Shown piece after piece: positions 44,985 to 55,228 of a DNA stretch of 64,000 nucleotides (within the stretch, counting starts at the first letter, position 1; every line of letters starts with the position of its first letter). Origin of the DNA: Prado023 sp963700475 (GTDB lineage Bacteria > Actinomycetota > Actinomycetes > S36-B12 > CAIYMF01); assembly GCA_963700475.1 (NCBI GenBank), contig CAVOXR010000015.1:620001-684000 (forward strand), written 5' to 3'. The notes under the pieces are model-generated. The model saw only the letters and a list, made by a program, of their open reading frames with translations. It did no database searches and had not been told where the DNA came from. A program made the position numbers and the translations under genes.

Positions 44985-45479
44985 GTGGGGCGTTCGTGCC
45001 AGCAGTGCGGCCAGGAGATGTCCGATCTGGCGCGCTTCTGCAGCAACTGCGGTGCGCCCCTGGTCGACCTCAGCGCTGAGCAGGAGATCGAATCCACCGG
45101 CAACCTCGATGTCCCGGTGTCTGCAACGGGACCGCTGGGCACGGTCGGCACGGGCAGCGTCGGGTCCGTGGCCGCGGGGACGGCCATGCTGATCGTGCGG
45201 CGCGGCCCCAGCGAGGGCACGTCGTTCGTCCTCGACTCCGACCTGGTCACGGTCGGGCGCTCCGACGACGCCGACGTCGTCCTCGATGACGTCACGGTCT
45301 CGCGCCGGCACGCGCAGTTCATCCGCGACGCCCAGGGCTGGCAGTGCCGCGACGTGGGGAGCCTGAACGGGACCTACGTCAACCGGGAGCGGATCGACGC
45401 GACCGCCCTGGCCGGCGGGGACGAGGTCCAGATCGGCAAGTACCGCTTCGTGTTCCTCGTGGGGGGTGGCCAGTCATGA
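44985..45479 (+). CDS. FHA-domain protein with N-terminal zinc ribbon (GarA-like position)
   Basis: A 164-residue cytosolic protein. The N-terminus is a zinc ribbon (CQQCGQEMSDLARFCSNCGA), followed by a Gly/Ser/Thr-rich linker and a C-terminal FHA domain (about 75-160) with TVGRSDDADVVLDD, VSRRHAQFIR and GSLNGTYVNRERID. By position (after gcvH and before MerR-BFN-MerR-gcvP) it corresponds to GarA/OdhI, the phospho-switch that inhibits 2-oxoglutarate dehydrogenase. However, the N-terminal ETTS phosphorylation motif of GarA/OdhI is not present; a zinc ribbon stands there instead. It overlaps the MerR gene (ATGA). Confidence 0.87.
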   Translation: MGRSCQQCGQEMSDLARFCSNCGAPLVDLSAEQEIESTGNLDVPVSATGPLGTVGTGSVGSVAAGTAMLIVRRGPSEGTSFVLDSDLVTVGRSDDADVVLDDVTVSRRHAQFIRDAQGWQCRDVGSLNGTYVNRERIDATALAGGDEVQIGKYRFVFLVGGGQS

Positions 45480-46213
45480 GCACGGCTGCAGCGTCGGACG
45501 GGCTGCTGAGCATCGGGGAGGTCCTGCACCTGCTGCGCTCGGACTTCCCGGACGTCAGCATCTCCAAGATCCGCTACCTGGAGGCCGAGGACCTCGTCGA
45601 ACCGCAGCGGACCCCCTCCGGGTACCGGAAGTTCACCCGCGCCGACGCCGAGCGACTTCGCTACGTGCTTCGGATGCAGCGCGACCACTACCTGCCCCTG
45701 AAGGTCATCCGCGAGCACCTCGACGCGATCGACCGGGGTCTGCAGCCCGCGCCCCTGAGTGCCACGGACACCGCACCTCGGGCGCTCGTGGCCACGGACA
45801 CCTATCCCTCGCCTGAGGATCTCGTTGCCGAGAGCCAGGAGCTGCGCCTGTCGCGCAAGGAGCTGCTCGAGGAGTCCGGCATCACCAACGAGGTCCTTCG
45901 CGAGCTCGAGTCCTTCGGGCTGGTCGCCCAGGCGCCAGGCACCTCCTACTACGACGCGACAGCACTGCAGGTCGCCCGCATCGCGGCGGAGATGGCCCAG
46001 TTCGGCTACGGCCCCCGACACCTGCGCCCGTTCCGCCTCGCCGCCGATCGTGAGCTCTCGTTGGTCGAGCAGGTCGTCAAGCCGATGGCCCATGGACGCC
46101 ACGAGGACAGCGCCGCCAAGGCGGAGGAGGCGGCCCGCGCGATCGCGACGCTGGCCATCCAGTTGCACGTCGCCCTGGTCAAGGCAGGGCTGCCCCGGAC
46201 GCTCGGGCGCTGA
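45476..46213 (+). CDS. ftsR: MerR-family regulator, FtsR-like
   Basis: A 245-residue regulator. The N-terminal winged helix reads LSIGEVLHLLRSDFPDVSIS, KIRYLEAEDLVEPQRTPSGY and RKFTRADAERLRYVLRMQRD, the form found in Rv1828 and corynebacterial FtsR. A second helical domain (about 100-230) contains ITNEVLRELESFGLV and is used for dimerisation or effector sensing in that family. FtsR activates ftsZ in Corynebacterium; the same role here is inferred from family and synteny. The ATG overlaps the FHA stop. Confidence 0.85.
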   Translation: MSTAAASDGLLSIGEVLHLLRSDFPDVSISKIRYLEAEDLVEPQRTPSGYRKFTRADAERLRYVLRMQRDHYLPLKVIREHLDAIDRGLQPAPLSATDTAPRALVATDTYPSPEDLVAESQELRLSRKELLEESGITNEVLRELESFGLVAQAPGTSYYDATALQVARIAAEMAQFGYGPRHLRPFRLAADRELSLVEQVVKPMAHGRHEDSAAKAEEAARAIATLAIQLHVALVKAGLPRTLGR

Positions 46214-46240
46214 GCGATGGTGGGTCCAGCCCACCGGGTC

Positions 46241-46253
46241 TAGTCTGGGCGAC
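46241..46253 (+). promoter_or_regulatory. Leaderless promoter of the BFN gene
   Basis: TAGTCT at 46241-46246 is 7 nt before GTG 46254, and so also defines that start. Confidence 0.5.
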
Positions 46254-46724
46254 GTGGATGGGTACCAGGCAGTTGAAGTCGTCGGCGTTCGGGTGGAGAT
46301 GCCTTCCAACGCGCCGATCGTGCTGGTGCGTCCGATCACCGGGGGAGCGCTGCTGCCCATCTGGATCGGGCCCAACGAGGCGGCGGCGATCGCCATGGCC
46401 CAGCAGGGCGTGGCCGCGCCCCGTCCCCTGACCCACGACCTGTTCATCGCGACGTTGATCCAGCTCGGGACCCCGCTCCAGTCGGTGCGGATCACCCGGT
46501 TGGAGGAGGGTGTGTTCTACGCCGAGCTGGTCCTTGGGGGGCAGAGCGTCGACGCCCGCCCGTCGGATGCCATCGCCCTGGCCCTGCGTGCGGGAGTGCC
46601 GATCCTGCTCTCCGACGAGGTCCTCGCCGAGGCCGGAGTGGCGCCTGACCCCGACGAGGAGGTCGACGAGGTGGAGCAGTTCCGCGAGTTCCTCGACACG
46701 GTGACACCCCAGGACTTCCAGTAG
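46254..46724 (+). CDS. Bifunctional nuclease (BFN/DUF151) domain protein
   Basis: A 156-residue protein of the BFN family. It begins DGYQAVEVVGVRVEMPSN and has LPIWIGPNEAAAIAMAQQG, RPLTHDLFIATLIQLG, VFYAELVLGG and RPSDAIALALRAGVPILLS, the conserved core. A short acidic C-terminal tail follows. Plant and mycobacterial homologues have been described as nucleases, but the bacterial role is unclear. GTG 46254 is set by the leaderless promoter and homology. It lies between two MerR genes, as in mycobacteria. Confidence 0.87.
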   Translation: MDGYQAVEVVGVRVEMPSNAPIVLVRPITGGALLPIWIGPNEAAAIAMAQQGVAAPRPLTHDLFIATLIQLGTPLQSVRITRLEEGVFYAELVLGGQSVDARPSDAIALALRAGVPILLSDEVLAEAGVAPDPDEEVDEVEQFREFLDTVTPQDFQ

Positions 46725-46743
46725 ACGTGAGGGGCTTCACCTA

Positions 46744-46760
46744 ACCCTCAACTTGAGGGT
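46744..46760. promoter_or_regulatory. Palindromic operator candidate upstream of the second MerR gene
   Basis: ACCCTCAACTTGAGGGT is a perfect 17-bp palindrome centred about 35 bp upstream of the -35 box at 46795. Its form resembles MerR-family operators and suggests autoregulation. It is also inside a longer imperfect GGGGC...GCCCC inverted repeat (46734-46774) that could terminate the BFN transcript. Confidence 0.5.
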
Positions 46761-46794
46761 GAGACTTTGCCCCGGCGTGTCGGAGTGGACGCCG

Positions 46795-46823
46795 TTGACG
46801 TGGCGTGCTCAGGGCCCTAGTTT
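46795..46823 (+). promoter_or_regulatory. Promoter of the second MerR gene
   Basis: TTGACG (46795-46800), 17-nt spacer, TAGTTT (46818-46823): the best sigma-A-like promoter in the window. The leader to ATG 46893 is about 62 nt. Confidence 0.65.
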
Positions 46824-46892
46824 CGGGGCAGGAATTCCGCCGGTGTAACTACGCCGACGAAAGATGCCACATCGACCGGAGGCCAGGCGCAG

Positions 46893-47453
46893 ATGTCACC
46901 TGAGGGCACGGGACAGCAGCACGAAGTGCAGGGCGCCCTCTTCGACGTCCCCGAGACCACGCTCCCGGAGGGCGTGGGCTACCGCGGCCCCGTGGCCTGT
47001 GCCGCCGCGGAGATCACCTATCGGCAGCTGGACTACTGGGCCCGGACCGGCCTGGTGGAGCCCTCGATCCGTCCGGCCACCGGGTCGGGCACGCAGCGTC
47101 TCTACAGCTTCCGCGACATCCTCGTGCTCAAGGTCGTCAAGCGCCTGCTCGACACTGGGGTCTCGCTGCAGAACATCCGCACAGCCGTGACGCACCTGCG
47201 TGCACGCGGCGTCGAGGACCTGGCCACGCTCACGCTGATGAGCGACGGGGCCAGCGTCTACGAGTGCACCAGCGAGGATGAGGTCATCGACCTGGTCCGC
47301 GGAGGCCAAGGGGTCTTCGGCATCGCGGTCGGCAAGGTGTGGCGCGAGGTGGAGGGCACCCTGTCGGCGCTGCCGGCCGAGCGTGGCTCGGGCGTGGCCG
47401 CCGTGACCGACGACGAGCTCTCGGAGCGTCGGCGCAAGCGCCAGACGGGCTGA
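46893..47453 (+). CDS. MerR-family regulator (Rv1830-like)
   Basis: A 186-residue regulator. After an acidic N-terminus with EVQGALFDVPE, the winged-helix region reads YRGPVACAAAEITYRQLDYW, ARTGLVEPSIRPATGSGTQR and LYSFRDILVLKVVKRLLDTG, then a helix VSLQNIRTAVTHLRARGVED. The C-terminal domain is typical of the Rv1830 group. It follows the BFN gene and precedes gcvP exactly as in mycobacteria. The palindrome at 46744-46760 may be its own operator. Targets are unknown; the family has been linked to growth and division control. Confidence 0.85.
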   Translation: MSPEGTGQQHEVQGALFDVPETTLPEGVGYRGPVACAAAEITYRQLDYWARTGLVEPSIRPATGSGTQRLYSFRDILVLKVVKRLLDTGVSLQNIRTAVTHLRARGVEDLATLTLMSDGASVYECTSEDEVIDLVRGGQGVFGIAVGKVWREVEGTLSALPAERGSGVAAVTDDELSERRRKRQTG

Positions 47454-47510
47454 TCCCGCCCAGGACGACACCGGGGGGCGGCCGTCCCCGCCGGCACGGG
47501 CCGGCACGAC

Positions 47511-47522
47511 TATCGTGGGCGC
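47511..47522 (+). promoter_or_regulatory. gcvP leaderless promoter
   Basis: TATCGT at 47511-47516 is 6 nt before GTG 47523. No glycine riboswitch is visible in the 69-bp gap. Confidence 0.5.
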
Positions 47523-50426
<2,904 letters not shown>

Positions 50427-50581
50427 GCAGAGCGCCTGCCCCGTGCGTGCTCGCTGGCGGGCAACCGACCAGAGCTCGGGGGAGAAAGGTCAGGCCGACC
50501 TCAGGACAGATCCCGCCCTCAGGGAGCGCCGTCGGTTCACCACGCCGATGACGCAACTCGTCAGGAGGAGTCCCTTGGCCC

Positions 50582-50827
50582 TTGTTCATGGACGTGCACA
50601 CCATCGACGGCGGCGTCACAGTGGAGGGCGTCGCGAGCGCTCACGCTGCTGATCTGCAGACGCAGGGCGGGCATGGGGTGGAGTACCTGAGGTACTGGGT
50701 TGACGAGGGCAACGGCAAGATCTTGTGCCTCGTCGACGCCCCGGACGCCGAGGCGGCCAACACCGTCCACCGTGAGGCTCGTGGCCTCGTGGCCGACGAG
50801 ATCTACAAGGTGCCAGAGGGCACCTGA
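50582..50827 (+). CDS. DUF4242 (SCO4226-like nickel-binding) small protein
   Basis: An 81-residue ferredoxin-like-fold protein: FMDVHTIDGGVTVEGVASAH, then GVEYLRYWVDEGNGKILCLV and EARGLVADEIYKVPEG. This matches the DUF4242 family, whose streptomycete member binds nickel through conserved His residues. The start is uncertain. AGGAGGAG (50563-50570) is ideally spaced for TTG 50575, whose frame would give the family N-terminus MALFMDVH if one T near 50582 were removed; in the sequence as given only TTG 50582 or ATG 50588 is in frame. Function is unknown. Confidence 0.75.
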   Translation: MFMDVHTIDGGVTVEGVASAHAADLQTQGGHGVEYLRYWVDEGNGKILCLVDAPDAEAANTVHREARGLVADEIYKVPEGT

Positions 50828-50857
50828 CCTGCGATGCCCTGAGGCGATCCGCCGGTC

Positions 50858-51442
50858 TCAGGTGCGGCCCTCGGTCTCCTGGATGTCGAAGAGGACCGCC
50901 TGTGCAGCTGTTTGCGCAGGCACGTCCGGGGCTGAGTCTGCACCTGAGGTTGAGGGTTCCATCCACAGCGCGTGCAGGACCGGGAATCCGGCAGCGCGCA
51001 CGGCCTCGACCACCGCCGCATCGTCGTCGACGAAGGCCTCGACGCGGTACCGACGCGACAGTCGGCGCAGGGCGGCCACCTTGGTGATCCGCGCGGGCCT
51101 GCGATCGGTGTCGTCGCGCATGAACAGCTCACCGGTGGGCAGTCCCTGCTCGGCGAGCCAGGTGAGCGTCGCGGTGCGGCACCGTTCCGGCCGTCCGGTC
51201 AGGTAGACGACGACATGCCCGGCACGGTCCGCGGACGCCACCGCCCCGAGCCCCTCGCTGAGCGGGGGGTCGTCGGGGGCGGCGCCGAAGAACGCGTCCC
51301 AGTCCTTCGGGCGTGAAGCCACATGGTGCAGTCGGTGACGCACGTCTGCCAGGACCCCGTCGATGTCGAAGACCGCGACGCTGGGCAGCGTCGGGCTCGG
51401 CGCCGCATTGTGGTCCGGGGCTGCCGGGGTGTCGTCAGACAT
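50858..51442 (-). CDS. HAD-superfamily phosphatase-like protein
   Basis: A 194-residue protein. Motif I is VAVFDIDGVLADVRHRLHH (DxDGV), motif II VVYLTGRPERCR, a Lys in RITKVAALRRL, and motif IV EAFVDDDAAVV. The layout matches polynucleotide kinase 3'-phosphatase-like or LNS2-type HADs that act on small phosphorylated substrates; the specific one is unknown. The C-terminal tail (SADSAPDV-like, then FDIQETEGRT) is poorly conserved. The ATG is supported by TAGCGT 7 nt upstream. It is divergent from the thioesterase-like gene 144 bp away. Confidence 0.78.
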   Translation of the reverse strand: MSDDTPAAPDHNAAPSPTLPSVAVFDIDGVLADVRHRLHHVASRPKDWDAFFGAAPDDPPLSEGLGAVASADRAGHVVVYLTGRPERCRTATLTWLAEQGLPTGELFMRDDTDRRPARITKVAALRRLSRRYRVEAFVDDDAAVVEAVRAAGFPVLHALWMEPSTSGADSAPDVPAQTAAQAVLFDIQETEGRT

Positions 51443-51455
51443 GTGCGCGACGCTA
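51443..51455 (-). promoter_or_regulatory. Leaderless promoter of the HAD gene
   Basis: TAGCGT on the minus strand (forward 51450-51455), 7 nt before the ATG at 51442. Confidence 0.45.
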
Positions 51456-51573
51456 CCGCCCCACCCCCGCAGATTCTCCGCAACAGCACAGGGTCTCCCC
51501 TGCTTCCGGGAGGTTCCGCGGGGTCGGGGAGAGTCCGCGGGGGACCGGTGGCGATCGGGCCTCGTGTGGTCGA

Positions 51574-51586
51574 TAGCCTCGATCGC
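51574..51586 (+). promoter_or_regulatory. Leaderless promoter of the DUF4442 gene
   Basis: TAGCCT at 51574-51579, 7 nt before ATG 51587. Confidence 0.5.
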
Positions 51587-52036
51587 ATGGACTTCCACAC
51601 TCTCGTCGCGCAGATGCCCACGGTCGTCCCGATGGTCGGGACACTGGAGCTGGAGTTCCTCGAGCTGGCACCCCAACGGGTGCTGCTGCGGCTGCCGGAC
51701 AAGCCCGAGTACCGCAACCACGTGGGCGGTCCGCACGCCGGGGCGATGTTCACCCTCGCAGAGACGGCGACCGGTGCGATCGTGCTCGGCAACTTCGGGA
51801 TGCTGCTCGATCGCGCCACCCCGTTGCCCGTGGATGCCTCCATCCGGTTCAAGAAGATCGCCATGGGGCCCATGTACGCCGAGGCGCTCATGCACGACAC
51901 CCCCGAGTCGATCGTGGCGCGGCTCGATGCGGGGGAGCGCCCGGAGTTCCGCATCGACGTGACGCTGTCCACCGAGGACTGGACCGTCACCGGCGAGGCG
52001 AGCTTCCTCTGGACCCTCAAGCCCGTCCGCCGCTGA
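51587..52036 (+). CDS. Hotdog-fold thioesterase-like protein (DUF4442)
   Basis: A 149-residue single-domain hotdog protein. The conserved HVGGPHAGAMFTLAETATGA segment corresponds to the active-site helix of PaaI-like thioesterases, and LPVDASIRFKKIAMGPMYAE and EASFLWTLKP form the following strands. It probably hydrolyses an acyl-CoA, but the substrate is unknown. It is monocistronic; downstream lies a palindromic repeat cluster. Confidence 0.78.
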   Translation: MDFHTLVAQMPTVVPMVGTLELEFLELAPQRVLLRLPDKPEYRNHVGGPHAGAMFTLAETATGAIVLGNFGMLLDRATPLPVDASIRFKKIAMGPMYAEALMHDTPESIVARLDAGERPEFRIDVTLSTEDWTVTGEASFLWTLKPVRR

Positions 52037-52096
52037 CCCCAGCCGCTCCCACCGCCCCGATCCCGGCCACCCGGCAGCCCTCGCCTCAGCCACCTC

Positions 52097-52211
52097 GTCC
52101 GCTTTTCGGTGGATCGATCGCAGGGTCGTCCGGATCTCCGAGCATCGATGCTCTGAGATCCGGACGAGTCGGCGTTGGTCGGCCGAGGGCGCTCGGAGAT
52201 CCGGACGAGTC
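52097..52211 (-). repeat. Palindromic intergenic repeat, copy C
   Basis: A near-perfect 38-bp palindrome at 52128-52165, with arms GTCCGGATCTCCGAGCAT and ATGCTCTGAGATCCGGAC. The tail GTCCGCTTTTCG at 52097-52108 is the reverse complement of the tail in copy A. A further half-site GAGATCCGGACGAGTCG at 52195-52211 directly repeats 52155-52171. Orientation is opposite to copies A and B. Confidence 0.6.
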
Positions 52212-52246
52212 GACGCGCCCCGACCGCGGGTGCCCCGAGACGCGAG

Positions 52247-52284
52247 CACGAGGGCCGCCCCCCGGTGTGGGAGCGGCCCTCGTG
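52247..52284 (-). terminator. Terminator hairpin of the EF-G-like gene
   Basis: Perfect 12-bp arms CACGAGGGCCGC (52247-52258) and GCGGCCCTCGTG (52273-52284), 22 nt beyond the stop of the minus-strand gene. Confidence 0.7.
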
Positions 52285-52305
52285 TGCGTGTGCCTTGCCG
52301 CTGCG

Positions 52306-54453
52306 TCAGTGCTTCGGGCTCGCCTCGATGACCTTCTTGGCGATCTGCGCCGGCATCGGCTCGTGGCCGATGTAGGTGCGGTTGAAGGTGCCCGTGCCGT
52401 GCGACATCGAGCGCAGCTCGATCGCATAGCGGGTCAGCTCGAGCTCGGGGACCTCGGCCTTGATCAGCGTGCGGCCGTTGCCGGCCGGCTCGGTGCCCGA
52501 CACCCGTCCGCGACGCCCGGACAGGTCACCCATGACCGCGCCCACGTACTCGTCGGAGACCAGGACGCTGACCGCCGAGACCGGCTCCAGCATCGAGATC
52601 TGGGCTGCTGCGGCGGCCTCCTTGAGTGCGAGGGCACCGGCCATCTGGAATGCCATGTCCGAGGAGTCCACGGAGTGCGCCTTGCCGTCGTACAGGGTCA
52701 CCTGGATGTCGACGACCGGGTACCCGGCGACGACACCGCGCTCCATCTGGGTGCGTACGCCCTTCTCCACCGACGGGATGAACTGGCGCGGGACCGATCC
52801 GCCGACCACCTTGTCGACGAACTCGAAGCCCGACCCCGCAGGAAGCGGGGCGACCTCGATGTCGCAGACCGCGTACTGCCCGTGCCCGCCGGACTGCTTG
52901 ACGTGCCGGCCCTTGGCCTTGGCCGGGGACGCGAACGTCTCACGCAACGAGACCCGCAGCTCCTCGGACTCCACAGCGACGCCATACCGGTTGCGCAGGC
53001 GGTCGAGCAGCACGTCGACGTGTGCCTCGCCCATGCACCACAGCACGAGTTGGCCGGTCTCGCCGTTGCGGTCCAGGCGCAGGGTCGCATCCTCGGCGAC
53101 AAGGCGGTTCAGGGCGGCACCGAGCTTGTCCTCGTCGGCCTTGGACTTGGCGACGATCGCCACCGGCAGCAGGGCGTCGGGCATGAGCCACGGCTCCATG
53201 AGCAGCGGGGTGTCCTTGTCCGACAGGGTGTCACCGGTCTCGGCCCGCGTGAGCTTGGCGACGGCGACGATGTCACCGGCGATCCCGGCATCGATCGTCC
53301 GCTGCACCTTGCCCAGCGGACTGGACAGGGCCCCGATCCGCTCGTCGACGTCGTGGTCCTCATGCCCGCGCTGGGCACCGAAGTGACCGGAGACATGGAC
53401 GAACGAGTCCGGCGTCAGCCGCCCCGAGAAGATGCGCACGAGGGACAGCCGTCCGACGTAGGGATCGGTCGTGGTCTTGACGATCTCGGCGCACAGGGGG
53501 CCCGCCGGATCGCAGGTCAGCGGACCTCGCGGCTGCCCATCAGGCGTGGTGACCGGGGGGAGTGGGTGCTCCGGCGGCGAGGGGAAGCCGCGGCGCACGA
53601 GGTCCAGGACCTCGGTCGTGCCGAGACCCCCGAGCTCCACCGCTGTGGCGATCACCGGGTAGAACGAGCCCCGCGCCACAGCCATCTCCAGGTCGGAGAT
53701 CAGCGTGTCGTGGTCGATGTGCTCGCCGGCGAGGTAGCGATCCATGAGGGTCTCGTCCTCGCTCTCGGCGATGATCCCCTCGATCAGGCCCGAGCGGGTG
53801 TTCTCGATCAGATCCAGGTGCGTCTGCTCGGGCTCGCGGTCCACCCGCGTGCCGCTGGAGTAGTCGTGGATCCGCTCGGTGATCAGGTCGATGAACCCGG
53901 CCGGTGAGCCGTCATCGGCCATCATCGGCAGCATCAGGGGCATGACGCCCTCGCCGAACACCCGCTGGCAGATCGCCACGAGCTCGTCGAAGTCGGCCCG
54001 CGGGTGGTCCAGTCGCGTGATGACCACGGCACGCGGCATGCCGACTGCGGCGCACTCCTCCCAGAGCATCTGCGTCCCCCCGTCGACGCCGTCGACGGCC
54101 GAGATCACGAACAGGGCGGCGTCGGCCGCACGGAGTCCGGCTCGCAGGTCGCCGACGAAGTCGGCGTAGCCCGGTGTGTCCAGGAAGTTGATCTTCACCC
54201 CGTCGACCACCACTGGTGCCAGCGCGAGGCCCACAGAGCGCTGCTGGCGCACCTCGGCCTCGTCGAAGTCCGAGACTGTCGTGCCCTCGGTGGTCCGGCC
54301 CGCACGCGGGATGGTCCCGGTGGCGGCGAGCATCGCCTCGAGGAGTGTGGTCTTGCCCGCTCCGGATGGCCCCACGAGGACCACGTTGCGGATGTCGGCG
54401 GGGCTGGCCGGTGCAGAGACCGACCCACCCCCTGGGGTGTTCGCCTGTGCCAT
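52306..54453 (-). CDS. Elongation factor G-like protein (EF-G2/FusA2 type)
   Basis: A 715-residue translational-GTPase paralogue with the five EF-G domains. G1 is VGPSGAGKTTLLEAML and G3 is FLDTPGYADFVGDL (canonical DTPGH has His replaced by Tyr). The usual G4 NKMD is replaced by ITRLDHPRAD, so guanine recognition or GTPase activity may be altered; domain IV is VKQSGGHGQYAVCDIEVAPL and domain V SVLVSDEYVGAVMGDLSGRRG. It corresponds to the actinobacterial EF-G2 found in mycobacteria, which is not the main elongation factor and whose role is unclear. ATG 54453 is consistent with family length; a short Gly/Ser-rich N-terminus precedes G1. It is divergent from pgsA. Confidence 0.9.
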   Translation of the reverse strand: MAQANTPGGGSVSAPASPADIRNVVLVGPSGAGKTTLLEAMLAATGTIPRAGRTTEGTTVSDFDEAEVRQQRSVGLALAPVVVDGVKINFLDTPGYADFVGDLRAGLRAADAALFVISAVDGVDGGTQMLWEECAAVGMPRAVVITRLDHPRADFDELVAICQRVFGEGVMPLMLPMMADDGSPAGFIDLITERIHDYSSGTRVDREPEQTHLDLIENTRSGLIEGIIAESEDETLMDRYLAGEHIDHDTLISDLEMAVARGSFYPVIATAVELGGLGTTEVLDLVRRGFPSPPEHPLPPVTTPDGQPRGPLTCDPAGPLCAEIVKTTTDPYVGRLSLVRIFSGRLTPDSFVHVSGHFGAQRGHEDHDVDERIGALSSPLGKVQRTIDAGIAGDIVAVAKLTRAETGDTLSDKDTPLLMEPWLMPDALLPVAIVAKSKADEDKLGAALNRLVAEDATLRLDRNGETGQLVLWCMGEAHVDVLLDRLRNRYGVAVESEELRVSLRETFASPAKAKGRHVKQSGGHGQYAVCDIEVAPLPAGSGFEFVDKVVGGSVPRQFIPSVEKGVRTQMERGVVAGYPVVDIQVTLYDGKAHSVDSSDMAFQMAGALALKEAAAAAQISMLEPVSAVSVLVSDEYVGAVMGDLSGRRGRVSGTEPAGNGRTLIKAEVPELELTRYAIELRSMSHGTGTFNRTYIGHEPMPAQIAKKVIEASPKH

Positions 54454-54545
54454 GAGGTGCCTTTCGTCGCGGGTCTGAAGTCTCCCAAGGCGCAAGCCTT
54501 GCAACAAGGACCTTCGTCCTGCGCACTCGGGGTCCCGTTTCTCGC

Positions 54546-54551
54546 TACGAT
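54546..54551 (+). promoter_or_regulatory. -10 element of the pgsA-patA-pimA operon
   Basis: TACGAT at 54546-54551 is 10 nt before ATG 54562, giving a leader of only a few nucleotides. Confidence 0.4.
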
Positions 54552-54561
54552 CGGCCTCCTC

Positions 54562-55221
54562 ATGTTGAACAATGCCGACGCCCGTGGCGTCATCGCCCCT
54601 GTCGTGGAGCCCATGGCTCGCGGTCTGCTCCGGATGAAGGTCACTCCCGACATGGTGACCATGACCGGCACGATCCTCACGGTGCTGGTCGCCCTGATCC
54701 TCATCCCCCAGGGTGACTTCATCCCGGCGGTCATCCTGCTGTTCATCTTCACGTCCGCGGATGTGCTCGACGGGACCATGGCTCGCCTCAGCGGGACACA
54801 GGGCCCGTGGGGTGCCTGGTTCGACGCCACCCTCGACCGGGTCGCCGACGGCGCGATCTTCGGGGGCGTGCTGATCTGGGCGGCATGGCAGCGCGACGTG
54901 CCGACCGCGTTCTTCGCGACGGCGACCACGCTCCTGGCCTGGGTCTGCCTCGTCGGCGGCACGGTCGTCAGCTACGCGAAGGCCCGTGCTGAGGCGGTGG
55001 GCGCGACGGCCAACGGCGGCATCGCCGAGCGCGCGGAGCGGATGATCATCCTGGGCCTCGGCGCGATCCTGTACCAGTTCGTCAACTGGGGCATGACCCT
55101 CGCGGTGGCAGTCCTGGCCGTGCTGACCACCATCACGGTGTTCCAGCGGGGGCTCGACGTGCGCAGGCAGCTGAAGCCGCTCAACGGCCAGCAGCCCGAC
55201 GCTCCCAGCGCCGGGGAGTGA
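54562..55221 (+). CDS. pgsA: Phosphatidylinositol phosphate synthase
   Basis: A 219-residue integral membrane CDP-alcohol phosphotransferase. The motif D-x2-DG-x2-AR-x8-G-x3-D-x3-D is complete: DVLDGTMARLSGTQGPWGAW then FDATLDRVAD. It starts MLNNADARGVIAPVVEPMAR as in actinobacterial PgsA1, which joins CDP-diacylglycerol and inositol 1-phosphate. The next two genes add acyl and mannosyl groups to the product, which supports this assignment over phosphatidylglycerophosphate synthase. ATG 54562 is the first in-frame start with homology. Confidence 0.9.
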   Translation: MLNNADARGVIAPVVEPMARGLLRMKVTPDMVTMTGTILTVLVALILIPQGDFIPAVILLFIFTSADVLDGTMARLSGTQGPWGAWFDATLDRVADGAIFGGVLIWAAWQRDVPTAFFATATTLLAWVCLVGGTVVSYAKARAEAVGATANGGIAERAERMIILGLGAILYQFVNWGMTLAVAVLAVLTTITVFQRGLDVRRQLKPLNGQQPDAPSAGE

Positions 55222-55228
55222 GCCGGCG

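Noticed and set aside
47454..47522. Glycine riboswitch before gcvP or gcvH
   Set aside because: The gap before gcvP is 69 bp and a -10 box abuts the start codon; nothing resembling the glycine aptamer precedes gcvH either.
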